The translations under genes and the position numbers were made by a program. From Isoptericola variabilis 225 (lineage in GTDB: Bacteria; Actinomycetota; Actinomycetes; Actinomycetales; Cellulomonadaceae), in NCBI RefSeq assembly GCF_000215105.1, contig NC_015588.1:496001-560000 (forward strand): a DNA stretch of 64,000 bases, given 5' to 3'. A model generated the notes under the pieces. The model was not told the origin of the DNA. It was given only the letters and a program-made list of their open reading frames with translations, and did no database searches. Positions 8,257 through 17,154 of this stretch are shown here, piece after piece (position 1 is the first letter of the stretch; every line of letters starts with the position of its first letter).

Positions 8257-10551
8257 ATGAGAACCACCAGAGCGACGGCCTGCGCCGTCGCGGCGACGAC
8301 CGCGGGCGTGCTCGCGATCACCGGGGCGGCGGCGGTCGCCGCCCCCGGCGGCCCGCCCGGGTCCGCGGCGCCGACGGGCGGCGTCCAGCTCGAGCGGCTC
8401 GACCGCGGCCTGGTCGCGGCGCACACGAGCGAGGGCGTCTTCCTGTCCTGGCGCCTCCTCGGGGAGGAGGTCACCGGCCACACCGACTCGGGCATGGCGG
8501 GCGCCGACTTCGTCGTCTACCGCGACGGCGCTGCGATCGCCACCGTGACGGACTCGACCAACTACGTCGACCCGGCGGGCACGGCCGACGCCGAGTACGC
8601 CGTCGCACCCGTCGTCGACGGCGTCGAGGGGGAGCGGAGCGCGGCCGTGACCGCGTGGGACGCGGGCTACCTCGACATCCCGCTCAACAAGCCCGCCGAC
8701 GGCGTCACGCCGGTCGGCGAGGCCTACACCTACTCGGCCAACGACGCGTCGGTCGCCGACCTCGACGGCGACGGCGAGTACGAGATCGTGCTCAAGTGGG
8801 ACCCGTCCAACTCCAAGGACGTCTCGCAGAAGGGGTACACCGGCAACCAGTACCTCGACGCCTACGAGCTCGACGGCACCCAGCTGTGGCGCATCGACCT
8901 CGGCGTCAACATCCGCGCCGGTGCCCACTACACGCAGTTCCCCGTCTACGACTTCGACGGCGACGGGGCGGCCGAGCTCATGGTCAAGACGGCGCCGGGC
9001 ACCAAGGTCACGAAGTACGAGGACGGCGAGCCCGCCGGCGAGCAGTACATCCAGATCCCCGCGCGCGACCGCAAGGCCGGCGTCAAGCACAGCGACGACT
9101 ACCGGTACGGCGCGGACGACTACTACGAGCACGTCGTGCAGATGTTCCGCGACTGGGCCTCCTACCCCGAGGTGGTCAGCGGCCAGTGGCCCGCCACGCT
9201 CGAGGAGGCGTTCGGCATCGAGCCGCGGTACGACTACCCGCTCTCGGACGCCGACGCCCGCGCGCTCGCCGACCACTTCATGGACGTCTACGCGCCGAGC
9301 CGCTCGGCCCGCAACGACCTGCGCACGTTCGAGGGCTTCGTCATCAGCGGGCCCGAGTACCTCACGGTGTTCGAGGGTCGCTCGGGCCGGCCGCTGCGGA
9401 CGGTCGACTACAAGCCCGGACGCGAGGACGACGGCCTGCGCTGGGGCGACTACGCGATGTCCCGCATCGAGCCGGGCAACCGCGTGGACCGCTTCCTGGC
9501 CGGCGTCGCGTACCTCGACGGCGAGCGCCCGTCGGCGGTCTTCGCGCGCGGCTACTACACGCGCTCGACGATCGTGGCGTACGACTGGGACGGCAAGAAC
9601 CTCACCGAGCGGTGGTTCGTCGACTCCGGCTGGACGCCCATGACCAACCCGTTCAACGACGGGCCGCACGGCCGGCTCGGCACCGACCCCGAGTTCGGGT
9701 CGATCACCACGCAGGGCTTCCACTCGATGTCGGCGGCCGACGTCGACGGGGACGGCAAGCACGAGATCGTCTACGGCTCGGCGACGATCGACGACGACGG
9801 CTCGCTGCTCTACTCGTCGTTCGACACGCTGCCCCCGGGCAGCGGGAACCCGGGCGCGTACGTCGGGCTCGGGCACGGCGACGCCATGCACGTGACCGAC
9901 ATCGACCCGTCCCGCCCCGGGCTCGAGATCTGGACGGTGCACGAGGGCGGGGCGTGGGCGCCGTACGGCTCGGCGATGCGCGACGCCGCCACGGGCGAGG
10001 TGCTCTTCGGCGCCTACTCCGGCCGGGACACCGGCCGCGGCATGATCGGCGACGTCCTGCCCGGCACGCCGGGCATCGAGGTCTGGGCGTCGATGCCCGG
10101 CGGCTCCGACGGCTCGGGCACGCTCAGCGCCACCGGCGAGCAGGTCTCGACGCGGACCATGGGCACCAACCAGTCGGTGCGCTGGGCCGCGGACGCCACG
10201 ACGCAGATCATCGACGGCTCGGGCGACGCCACGCCGCGCATCGTCGACTGGTCCGGCACGGTGCTGTCGCTCGACGGCACGCGCACCAACAACGGCACCA
10301 AGGGCAACCCGTCGCTCGTCGCCGACGTCCTCGGCGACTGGCGCGAGGAGGTGCTCGTGCGCACGGCGGACTCGTCGGCCCTGCGGCTGTACCTGTCCAC
10401 CGAGGTCACGGACATCAAGCTCTACACGCTCATGCACGACCCGCAGTACCGGGCCGAGGTGGCCCGGCAGCAGACCGCCTACAACCAGCCGTCCTACCCG
10501 GGGTTCTACCTCGCGTCGGACACCGACTGGTCGCAGGTGCCGATCCCCTGA
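8257..10551 (+). CDS. Secreted rhamnogalacturonan lyase, PL11 family
   Basis: This enzyme cleaves the rhamnogalacturonan-I backbone by beta-elimination outside the cell. The 764-residue protein has a signal peptide (positive start, hydrophobic run, AAPGG after about residue 30). The PL11 opening VQLERLDRGLVAAHTSEGVF and repeated Ca-binding-type loops such as DLDGDGEYE, DFDGDGAAE and DVDGDGKHE match the family's eight-bladed propeller. It ends at the family C-terminus, TLMHDPQYR followed by TAYNQPSYPGFY, with no additional carbohydrate-binding module. It follows importer 1 and precedes sugar-oxidoreductase genes. A fragment of a related PL11 occurs at 41119-41736. Confidence 0.92.
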   Translation: MRTTRATACAVAATTAGVLAITGAAAVAAPGGPPGSAAPTGGVQLERLDRGLVAAHTSEGVFLSWRLLGEEVTGHTDSGMAGADFVVYRDGAAIATVTDSTNYVDPAGTADAEYAVAPVVDGVEGERSAAVTAWDAGYLDIPLNKPADGVTPVGEAYTYSANDASVADLDGDGEYEIVLKWDPSNSKDVSQKGYTGNQYLDAYELDGTQLWRIDLGVNIRAGAHYTQFPVYDFDGDGAAELMVKTAPGTKVTKYEDGEPAGEQYIQIPARDRKAGVKHSDDYRYGADDYYEHVVQMFRDWASYPEVVSGQWPATLEEAFGIEPRYDYPLSDADARALADHFMDVYAPSRSARNDLRTFEGFVISGPEYLTVFEGRSGRPLRTVDYKPGREDDGLRWGDYAMSRIEPGNRVDRFLAGVAYLDGERPSAVFARGYYTRSTIVAYDWDGKNLTERWFVDSGWTPMTNPFNDGPHGRLGTDPEFGSITTQGFHSMSAADVDGDGKHEIVYGSATIDDDGSLLYSSFDTLPPGSGNPGAYVGLGHGDAMHVTDIDPSRPGLEIWTVHEGGAWAPYGSAMRDAATGEVLFGAYSGRDTGRGMIGDVLPGTPGIEVWASMPGGSDGSGTLSATGEQVSTRTMGTNQSVRWAADATTQIIDGSGDATPRIVDWSGTVLSLDGTRTNNGTKGNPSLVADVLGDWREEVLVRTADSSALRLYLSTEVTDIKLYTLMHDPQYRAEVARQQTAYNQPSYPGFYLASDTDWSQVPIP

Positions 10552-10569
10552 CCCTCCGACCCCCTGCCC

Positions 10570-10619
10570 GGGCTGTCAGGCCCACGCCGCGACATGGCGA
10601 GGCGTGGGCCTGACAGCCC
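10570..10619. repeat. 42-bp palindromic element D1 (intergenic), possible terminator
   Basis: Core 10574-10615, TGTCAG-N30-CTGACA. The flanks extend the arms to a perfect 19-bp inverted repeat, GGGCTGTCAGGCCCACGCC at 10570-10588, around a 12-nt centre. It lies between the PL11 stop and the next oxidoreductase gene and could end transcription. In-frame relatives occur in the rhamnulokinase and LutC genes. Confidence 0.85.
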
Positions 10620-10672
10620 GCCAGGGGTAGGGTCGTTCGTCACGATTCGACGCAGAGACGGAGCATCCACCG

Positions 10673-11812
10673 ATGAAGGTGAGCATCCTGGGCGCGGGCG
10701 CGATCGCGCACGCCCACGCGCAGGCGATCCAGGGCCTGGCCCGGTACGAGGGCCTCGAGGACGTCGAGCTGGCGCACGTCGTCGACGTCGACCCCGCGCG
10801 GGCCGAGGAGTTCGCGACGACGTTCGGCGCACCGAAGCACAGCACCGACCTCGCGACGGCGCTCGCCCCCGGCGAGACCGACGTGCTGCACGTGTGCACG
10901 CCGCCGTCGCTGCACCTCGAGCAGGCGCGCGCCGCGCTCGCCGCCGGGGTGCACGTCGTCGTCGAGAAGCCGGCCGTGCTGTCGCTGGCCGAGGTCGACG
11001 CGCTCGCCGTCGCCGAGCAGGAGGCGGCGCGCGGCGCGCGGTTCACGCAGATCGTCCAGCACCGCTTCGGCGCGGGCGCGCTGCGGCTGCGCCGCCTGCT
11101 CGCCGACGGCACGCTCGGCCGGCCGCTCGTCGCCACGTGCGACACGCTGTGGTTCCGCCCGCCGGCGTACTTCGAGGTGCCGTGGCGCGGCCGTTTCGAC
11201 ACCGAGGGCGGCGGCCCCACGATGGGGCACGGGATCCACCAGTTCGACCTGCTCGTCTCGGTGCTCGGCCCATGGGTCGAGGTCCGGGCCATGGCGGGCC
11301 GGCTCGCGCGCGAGGTCGACACCGAGGACGTCTCGATGGCGATCGTCCGGTTCGCGAACGGCGCGATGGCGTCGATCACCAACTCGCTGCTGTCGCCGCG
11401 CGAGACCTCGTTCCTGCGCTTCGACACCGAGGCGGCGACGCTCGAGCTCGAGCACCTCTACGGGTACGACGACGCGTCGTGGACCGTCACGCCGGTCCCC
11501 GGGCGCGAGGACGTCGCCGAGCGCTGGGCGGCCGACGTCGCCCAGGTCGCCGACGGCGGTCCTAGCGGCCACCTCGCCCAGCTCGTCCCCACGTACCGGG
11601 CGCTCGCCGCCGGCCAGACCCCGCCGGTCACGGTGGGCGACGCGCGCGGCACGCTCGAGCTCGCGGCCGCCATCTACAAGTCCGCGTTCACCGGCGCACC
11701 CGTCGTGGCCGGCGAGATCACGCCGGGCGACCCCTTCTACGCGAGCATGGGCGGTACCGGCGCGCCCTGGCCCGCTGTCAAGCACGTGCCGGTCGAGGAG
11801 GCCGCGCGATGA
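10673..11812 (+). CDS. Gfo/Idh/MocA family oxidoreductase
   Basis: An NAD(P)-dependent sugar oxidoreductase of 379 residues. The N-terminal Rossmann motif is MKVSILGAGAIAHAHAQAI, the family signature EKPAVLS appears near residue 100, and a GFO_IDH_MocA C-terminal domain carries the HGIHQFD motif near residue 185. It overlaps the DUF6807 gene by 4 bp (ATGA). A similar Gfo/Idh/MocA-plus-DUF6807 pairing recurs at 46159-49317. The substrate is probably a sugar or uronate intermediate from rhamnogalacturonan; this is inference from context. Confidence 0.88.
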   Translation: MKVSILGAGAIAHAHAQAIQGLARYEGLEDVELAHVVDVDPARAEEFATTFGAPKHSTDLATALAPGETDVLHVCTPPSLHLEQARAALAAGVHVVVEKPAVLSLAEVDALAVAEQEAARGARFTQIVQHRFGAGALRLRRLLADGTLGRPLVATCDTLWFRPPAYFEVPWRGRFDTEGGGPTMGHGIHQFDLLVSVLGPWVEVRAMAGRLAREVDTEDVSMAIVRFANGAMASITNSLLSPRETSFLRFDTEAATLELEHLYGYDDASWTVTPVPGREDVAERWAADVAQVADGGPSGHLAQLVPTYRALAAGQTPPVTVGDARGTLELAAAIYKSAFTGAPVVAGEITPGDPFYASMGGTGAPWPAVKHVPVEEAAR

Positions 11813-12825
11813 CCACCGAGCAGCAGCAGACCGCCGAGCAGGACGTCGCGGTGCACGACGACGGCGCGGCGCTCGCCGTCCGCCGCGGCGACGTCGAGCT
11901 GTTCCGCTACGTCTACCGGCCGACCGACGTCCCGTACGAGAGCCCGCGCCCGTACGTGCACCCGCTGCGCACGCCCGGCGGCGACGTCGTCACGGCCTAC
12001 CGGCCGTGGGACCACGTGTGGCACAAGGGCATCGCCTGGTCCCTGCCCCACGTGGGGCCGTGGAACTTCTGGGGCGGCCCCAACTACGTGCGCGAGCGGG
12101 GCACCTACGTCGACCTCGGCAACGACGGGTCCATGGACCACGAGCGGTTCGAGTCCGTCGACGCCTCGCGCGTCGTCGAGGAGCTCGCGTGGCGCACGCC
12201 GCCCACGGCGGACGGCACGCCGGGCGACGTCGTCGTGCGCGAGCGCCGGACGCTCGGGGTGCACGTGCCCGACGGCGAGGAGCCGGCCTGGGTGCTGACC
12301 TTCCGCTCGGAGATGACCAACGTCTCCGACGGGCCGCTCGACATCGGCAGCCCCACGACCAACGGCCGCGAGAACGCCGGCTACGGGGGCCTGTTCTGGC
12401 GCGGGCCGCGCTCGTTCACCGAGGGGCAGGTCATCCTGCCCGACGACGCGGGCCACGGCCTGCTCACGGACGGCGAGGACGCGCGCGGCGTGCACGCCCC
12501 GTGGCTCGGGTTCGTCGGCCGGCACGACGGGCCCGCGCCCGGCCCCGAGGGCGGGTCGCGCGCCTCGACGGTGCTCATGGTCGACGGCGGCGCCAACCCG
12601 GGCGGGGAGCCGCAGTGGTTCGTGCGGTCCGTGCCGTTCGCGTGCCTGTGCCCGGCGCCGGCGTTCAGCACCGAGCTGCCGTTCGGCACGGGCCGGACGC
12701 TGACGTTCGACTACGCCGTCGTCGTGGCCGACGGCGCGTCCGACGGCGCCCGGGGCGCGGCGCTCGCGGCGCTCGGCCGCCGGGTGCTCGACGACGTGCT
12801 CGGCACGCAGGTGCCCTCGGCGTGA
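11809..12825 (+). CDS. DUF6807 (PmoA-type) family protein
   Basis: 338 residues of the DUF6807 family, historically labelled methane-oxygenase PmoA although no link to methane oxidation is credible here. The typical stretches are YVHPLRTPGGDVVTAYRPWDHVWHKGIAW with conserved His residues and, further on, a Gly-rich segment ENAGYGGLFWRG. No signal peptide or membrane segment is seen. The biochemical function is unknown. Its coupling to a Gfo/Idh/MocA oxidoreductase and the fusion of the same domain to a LacI regulator at 47329 suggest that it binds or acts on a carbohydrate intermediate. Confidence 0.82.
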   Translation: MTTEQQQTAEQDVAVHDDGAALAVRRGDVELFRYVYRPTDVPYESPRPYVHPLRTPGGDVVTAYRPWDHVWHKGIAWSLPHVGPWNFWGGPNYVRERGTYVDLGNDGSMDHERFESVDASRVVEELAWRTPPTADGTPGDVVVRERRTLGVHVPDGEEPAWVLTFRSEMTNVSDGPLDIGSPTTNGRENAGYGGLFWRGPRSFTEGQVILPDDAGHGLLTDGEDARGVHAPWLGFVGRHDGPAPGPEGGSRASTVLMVDGGANPGGEPQWFVRSVPFACLCPAPAFSTELPFGTGRTLTFDYAVVVADGASDGARGAALAALGRRVLDDVLGTQVPSA

Positions 12826-13553
12826 GCACGCCGGTGTTCCCGGGCGGGGCCTCGGTCAGCCACCTGCGGGTCTACGACTGGCCCGCGGACGACGCCCCGC
12901 TCGGGTCCGGCACGCCGCACCTGCACACGACGTCGACCGAGGCGTACGTGACGCTCGCCGGGCGGGGCCGGGTCGAGACCCTCGGGCCCGAGGGGTTCGC
13001 GGTGCACGAGCTCGTGCCCGGCCGCATCGTGTGGTTCACGCCCGGCGTGATCCACCGCGCGGTCAACGACGGCGACCTCGAGGTGCTCGTCGTCATGTCC
13101 AACGCGGGCCTTCCCGAGGCGGGGGACGCCGTGATGACGTTCCCCGCCGACGTGCTCGACAGCCCCGAGCGGTACGCCGAGGCCGCACGGCTGCCGTCGC
13201 CCGCCGACGTGGGCGACGCCGAGGCGGCGCGGGCCGCCCGGGCCCGGCGCGACCTCGCGCTCGAGGGCTACGCGGTCCTGCGCGCCGCCGTCGGGCGGCA
13301 CGGGCCGGGCGCCCTCGAGCCGCTGCACGACGCCGCGGCGCGGCTCGTCGCCCCGCGCGTCGCGGGGTGGCGCCGCACCTGGGAGGCGTCGGCCGCCGCC
13401 GCGACCGAGCAGACCGCCGCGGCGCTCGCCGCGCTGGCCCGGGGCTCGGCGGCCACGCTCGCCGACGGCCGCGTCGCGTCGATCGACGCCGCGCCCGGGA
13501 CGCGCCGCTACGGCATGTGCGGCCGTCTCCAGACCTGGCCGCTCACCCCGTAG
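12822..13553 (+). CDS. Cupin-domain protein with helical C-terminal extension
   Basis: 243 residues, GTG start overlapping the DUF6807 stop by 4 bp. The N-terminal half is a cupin: HLHTTSTEAYVTLAGRG provides a His/Glu metal-binding set and PGVIHRAVNDGDLEVLVV supplies the second motif. Residues from about 130 on are Ala/Arg-rich and probably helical, with no motif I recognise; this part is longer than in a minimal cupin. It may be a sugar isomerase or a small-molecule sensor. The activity is not predictable from the sequence. It is the last gene of the block and is followed by a large palindrome. Confidence 0.75.
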   Translation: MSTPVFPGGASVSHLRVYDWPADDAPLGSGTPHLHTTSTEAYVTLAGRGRVETLGPEGFAVHELVPGRIVWFTPGVIHRAVNDGDLEVLVVMSNAGLPEAGDAVMTFPADVLDSPERYAEAARLPSPADVGDAEAARAARARRDLALEGYAVLRAAVGRHGPGALEPLHDAAARLVAPRVAGWRRTWEASAAAATEQTAAALAALARGSAATLADGRVASIDAAPGTRRYGMCGRLQTWPLTP

Positions 13554-13561
13554 ATCAGCGC

Positions 13562-13630
13562 TGTGGGCATGATTTCTGGCCCGTTTTGCCCCTATAAAGC
13601 GGGCGAAACGGGCCAGAAATCATGCCCACA
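13562..13630. repeat. 69-bp palindrome A1, possible bidirectional terminator
   Basis: TGTGGGCATGATTTCTGG at the left end and its exact complement at the right end. The perfect arms reach 26 bp when counted as 13561-13586 and 13606-13631. It lies between the stops of two convergent genes (cupin and GH42), which suits a bidirectional terminator. A second 69-bp copy at 55644-55712 shows that it is a dispersed element. Confidence 0.85.
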
Positions 13631-13639
13631 GTGGGACGG

Positions 13640-15718
13640 TCAGCCGATCCGGACGACGCGGACGGCCCTCGCCGGGACGGTGAGCGCGCCGTCGGCGGCC
13701 TCGCCCGTGAGGAGCTCGGTGCCGCGGACCGGGGCCTCGGGCGTGCCGAGCGTCGCGTCGGCGTCGGTGTGGTTGATGGCGAACAGCCACGAGGTGGCGC
13801 CGTCCTCGGACCAGCGGCGCACGACCTCGACGCCCGCCGGCGGGGCGACGTCGGGCCCGACGCCGGACTCCTCGACCAGGCGGGCCGCGAGCGCGTCGAG
13901 CCCCGCGGCGTCGAGCCGGGTCGCGACGTACCAGGCGGCGCCGTCCTGCCCCACGGAGCGACGGGTGACCGCGGGCCACCCGGCGAGCGCGCCGTCGTCG
14001 TACGAGGCCACGACCTCGGTGCCGTCGGCGACGTGCGTCTTCTCGGTCCACAGGTCGGCGCTGGCCTCGCCGCCGACCGCCTTGCCCTCGACCCTGACGG
14101 TCTCGCCCTCCTGGAGCGGGTAGAACTCCTCGGTGCGCACGCCGAGCAGCTCGCGGAAGGCGCCCGGGTAGCCGCCGAGGCGCACGTGGTCGTGCTCGTC
14201 GACGATCCCGGAGAAGTAGGTGATCGCGACGGTCGCGCCGCGCTCGGCCGCGGACGCGACGTTCGCGGCGTCGGCGTCGGTGACGAGGTACGTGGTCGGC
14301 AGGACGACGAGGTCGTAGGCCGTGAGGTCGCCGTGCGGCGGCACCATGTCGACCGTGACGCCGAGGCGCCACAGCGCGCGGTACCACGCCTGGACCTGGT
14401 CCATGTAGCGCAGCGCCTGCGTCGGGTGCGAGTCGAGCTCGGAGCCCCACCACGACGGCCAGTCGACGACCATCGCCGCGCGCGAGCGGACGCGCGAGCC
14501 CCGCACCTCGCCGAGCGCGCGCAGCACCCGGCCGAGCTCGACGACGCCGCGCCACACGTCCGTGTCGGTGCCGGCGTGCGGGACCATGCCCGAGTGGTAC
14601 TTCTCGGCGCCCGCCCGGGAGGCCCGCCACTGGAAGAACATGACCGAGTCGGCGCCGCGCGCGACGTGCTGCAGCGAGTTGCGCAGGAGCTCGCCGGGGA
14701 GCTTGGTGCGGTTGCGCGGCTGCCAGTTGACCGCCGACGTCGAGTGCTCCATGAGGATCCACGGGTCGCCGCCCGCGACGCCGCGCGAGAGGTCGGCGGA
14801 GAACGCCAGCTCGACGTGGCGGTCCGGGTCCGCCGCGACCGTGTAGTGGTCGTTGGCGACGACGTCGAGCTCCGGCGCCCACGCGAAGTAGTCCATGCCC
14901 TTGGTGTGGCTCGACGCCATGAGGTTCGTCGTCGTCGGGACGTGCGGCGTGATCTCGCGCAGCGTGTCGCGCAGGTCGCGGTAGTAGTCGAGGAGCGCGT
15001 CGGACGAGAAGCGGTCGAAGTCGAGCTGCTGCGTCGGGTTGGCGAACGTCGGCGCGACGAGCGGCGGCAGGACGTCGTCGAACGAGCCGTAGCGCTGGGA
15101 CCAGAACGCGGTGCCCCACGCCTCGTTGAGGTTCTCGACGGTGCCGTAGCGGGCGCGCAGCCACTCGCGGAACGCCGCGGCGGCGGCGTCGGAGTAGTCG
15201 CGGGGGACGTGGCAGCCGATCTCGTTGTCGACGTGCCACAGCGCGAGCGCCGGGTGCTCGGAGTACCGCTCGGCCATGCGCGCGGCCATCCGCAGCGCGT
15301 ACTCCCGGTGGACGGGGTGCGTGACCGCGTACGACTGGCGGCCGCCCTGGTGCAGCACCGTGCCGTCGGCGAGTCGCGGCAGGATCTCCGGGTGCTTGCG
15401 CGTCAGCCACGGCGGCGGCGACGCGGTGGCGGTGGCGAGCGCGACCTGGATGCCGGCGTCGTGCAGGCGGTCCATCGTCTCGTCGAGCCAGCCCCACTCG
15501 AGCTCGCCCTCGCGCGGCTCGATCGTCGCCCACGAGAAGATCGCCACGCTCAGCAGGTTGACCCCCGCCTCGCGCATGAGCTCGATGTCCTCGAGCCGGA
15601 CCTCCTGCGGCCACTGCTCGGGGTTGTAGTCGCCACCGAACCCCAGGCCCTCGATGCGGGCGTTCCAGGGCCGGACGACGGACGGGTCGAAGGACTCGGG
15701 GGAGGTGCGTCGTCGCAT
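13640..15718 (-). CDS. GH42 beta-galactosidase
   Basis: A 692-residue glycosidase hydrolysing beta-galactosides, in this setting probably galactan or arabinogalactan side chains of rhamnogalacturonan-I. The GH42 hallmarks are GGDYNPEQWP near the N-terminus, WHVDNEIGCH with the acid/base Glu (about residue 170) and ILMEHSTSAVNWQ with the nucleophile Glu (about 320). The trimerisation/glutamine-amidotransferase-like middle domain and a C-terminal beta domain follow. There is no signal peptide, so it acts on imported oligosaccharides. A LacI-type operator lies 15 bp upstream of the start. Confidence 0.92.
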   Translation of the reverse strand: MRRRTSPESFDPSVVRPWNARIEGLGFGGDYNPEQWPQEVRLEDIELMREAGVNLLSVAIFSWATIEPREGELEWGWLDETMDRLHDAGIQVALATATASPPPWLTRKHPEILPRLADGTVLHQGGRQSYAVTHPVHREYALRMAARMAERYSEHPALALWHVDNEIGCHVPRDYSDAAAAAFREWLRARYGTVENLNEAWGTAFWSQRYGSFDDVLPPLVAPTFANPTQQLDFDRFSSDALLDYYRDLRDTLREITPHVPTTTNLMASSHTKGMDYFAWAPELDVVANDHYTVAADPDRHVELAFSADLSRGVAGGDPWILMEHSTSAVNWQPRNRTKLPGELLRNSLQHVARGADSVMFFQWRASRAGAEKYHSGMVPHAGTDTDVWRGVVELGRVLRALGEVRGSRVRSRAAMVVDWPSWWGSELDSHPTQALRYMDQVQAWYRALWRLGVTVDMVPPHGDLTAYDLVVLPTTYLVTDADAANVASAAERGATVAITYFSGIVDEHDHVRLGGYPGAFRELLGVRTEEFYPLQEGETVRVEGKAVGGEASADLWTEKTHVADGTEVVASYDDGALAGWPAVTRRSVGQDGAAWYVATRLDAAGLDALAARLVEESGVGPDVAPPAGVEVVRRWSEDGATSWLFAINHTDADATLGTPEAPVRGTELLTGEAADGALTVPARAVRVVRIG

Positions 15719-15733
15719 GGCCAGAGTCTGTCA

Positions 15734-15745
15734 TGAATCGGTTCA
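15734..15745. promoter_or_regulatory. Candidate LacI operator upstream of GH42
   Basis: TGAATCGGTTCA is one of four related 12-bp palindromes in the window. It lies 15 bp before the GH42 start codon, so a bound repressor would block transcription or initiation. Confidence 0.6.
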
Positions 15746-15754
15746 AGCTGTCGT

Positions 15755-15924
15755 CGAGGTAGCGCATCTCGCGGCGAGGTAGCGCTCGGCTCGGCGAGGT
15801 AGCGCACGGCTCGGCGAGGTAGCGCTCGGCTCGGCGAGGTAGCGCACGCGACGCGCTACTTCGGCGGGCGCAGCGCTACTTCGGCGCGTGCGGCGCTACC
15901 TCGGCGGGGGGTGCGGCTACTTCG
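15755..15924. repeat. 20-bp-period array 1: five direct and four inverted units
   Basis: CGAGGTAGCG recurs at 15755, 15775, 15795, 15815 and 15835. Its inverse CGCTAC(C/T)TCG follows at 15854, 15874, 15894 and, degenerate, at 15914. The roughly 10 bp between cores vary slightly. The last inverted unit contains the TAG stop of the leftward LacI gene. Arrays of the same design lie at 23411 and 42831. Confidence 0.92.
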
Positions 15925-16930
15925 CGGAGGACTCGCGGACCACGAGTGTCGGCTGGAACATCACGTGCTCGGGCTCGGCGTCGCCGGGGCGCAGCAGAAG
16001 GTCGGCGGCGCGGACGCCGAGCTCGTGCGTCGGCTGCCGCACGGAGGTGAGCGGGGTGGCGAGCTCGGCGGCGAACGTGACGTCGTCGTACCCGACCACC
16101 GCGACGTCGTCCGGCACCGAGAACCCTGCGCGGCGCAGCACGCGCAGCGACCCGAGCGCCACGAGGTCGTTGACGCAGAAGATCGCCGTGGGACGGTCCT
16201 CGCGGGCGACGAGGGCGCGGGTGCCGGCGTCGCCGCCGTCGGCGTTGAGGCTGACGGTGAGCTCCTCGAGCACGTCGGCCGGGTCGAGGCCGGCCGCCTC
16301 GACGGCCTGGACGGCGCCGGCCCAGCGGTCGGCGCACTGGTGGATGGTGTGCGGGCCGTTGAGGAAGGCGATGCGCGTGTGCCCCTGCTCGAGCAGGTGC
16401 CGCACGGCGAGCGCGCCGCCGTGCACGTCGTCGACGGCCACGGAGGACAACGACTCGACGGGCGACGGCCGGTCCAGCAGCACGATGCGCACCCCGCGGT
16501 CGGCCAGCGCGACGAGATGGTCGACCTCGTCGGTGGCGGGGACGACCATGATGCCCTGGACCCCGTGCTGCTCGTAGAGGCGCAGGTACCGCGCCTCGCG
16601 CTCGGGGTCCTCGTCGGAGCTCGCGACCATGAGCGTGTAGTCGTCCTGGTCGAGGCGGGCCTCGATGCCGCGCGCGAGGTCGGTGAAGAACGGGTTCGCG
16701 ATGTCGAGGACGACGGCGCCGACGGTCGTGATCGTGCCGACGCGCAGCTGGCGCGCCGAGCCGTTGGGCACGAACTGCAGCTGCGCGATGGCGGTCTCGA
16801 CGCGTTCGCGCGTCGCCTCCGACACGCGGTCGGGGCGGTTGAGCACGTTCGACACGGTCCCGACGCTCACGCCGGCGAGGCGCGCCACGTCGGAGATGGA
16901 GGCGCGGCGGCGGGCCGTGGTGCGGGGCAT
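15917..16930 (-). CDS. LacI-family transcriptional regulator (rhamnose/rhamnogalacturonan)
   Basis: A 337-residue repressor. The N-terminal helix-turn-helix ISDVARLAGVSVGTVSNVLN and hinge helix are typical of LacI/GalR, followed by a periplasmic-binding-protein-like effector domain (VGAVVLDIANPFFTDLARGIE). It is divergent from rhaM and just upstream of GH42. Four similar 12-bp palindromes lie at 4182, 15734, 17003 and 17155, and one is in its own promoter. It probably represses importer 1, GH42 and the rha operon, released by rhamnose or a rhamnogalacturonan fragment. The stop codon lies inside repeat array 1. Confidence 0.9.
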   Translation of the reverse strand: MPRTTARRRASISDVARLAGVSVGTVSNVLNRPDRVSEATRERVETAIAQLQFVPNGSARQLRVGTITTVGAVVLDIANPFFTDLARGIEARLDQDDYTLMVASSDEDPEREARYLRLYEQHGVQGIMVVPATDEVDHLVALADRGVRIVLLDRPSPVESLSSVAVDDVHGGALAVRHLLEQGHTRIAFLNGPHTIHQCADRWAGAVQAVEAAGLDPADVLEELTVSLNADGGDAGTRALVAREDRPTAIFCVNDLVALGSLRVLRRAGFSVPDDVAVVGYDDVTFAAELATPLTSVRQPTHELGVRAADLLLRPGDAEPEHVMFQPTLVVRESSAK

Positions 16931-17002
16931 GGGTCCTCTCCTCGTCGACAGGTCCCCGTGCGTCGCCGGGCGCTCGGACCGGCGCGGTGCGGGAGTGCTG
17001 AT

Positions 17003-17014
17003 TGTAACGTTTCA
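17003..17014. promoter_or_regulatory. Candidate LacI operator (autoregulation)
   Basis: TGTAACGTTTCA lies 73 bp upstream of the lacI start, in the divergent region shared with rhaM. Confidence 0.6.
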
Positions 17015-17154
17015 CCCGGCGTCGTGTCGGACGGCCGCGCCGGCGTACCCGGGCCCGCGCACGCCGGGCCGGCGGACCGCCCTACGCACGCTCATCTCTC
17101 GGCGCCCGGTCGATCCTTGCGGATCATGCCGCACCCGGTGTACCGTCGGGGCAT

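Noticed and set aside
11809..12825. Particulate methane monooxygenase subunit
   Set aside because: The PmoA label of this family is historical; the protein has no membrane segments and sits among sugar genes.
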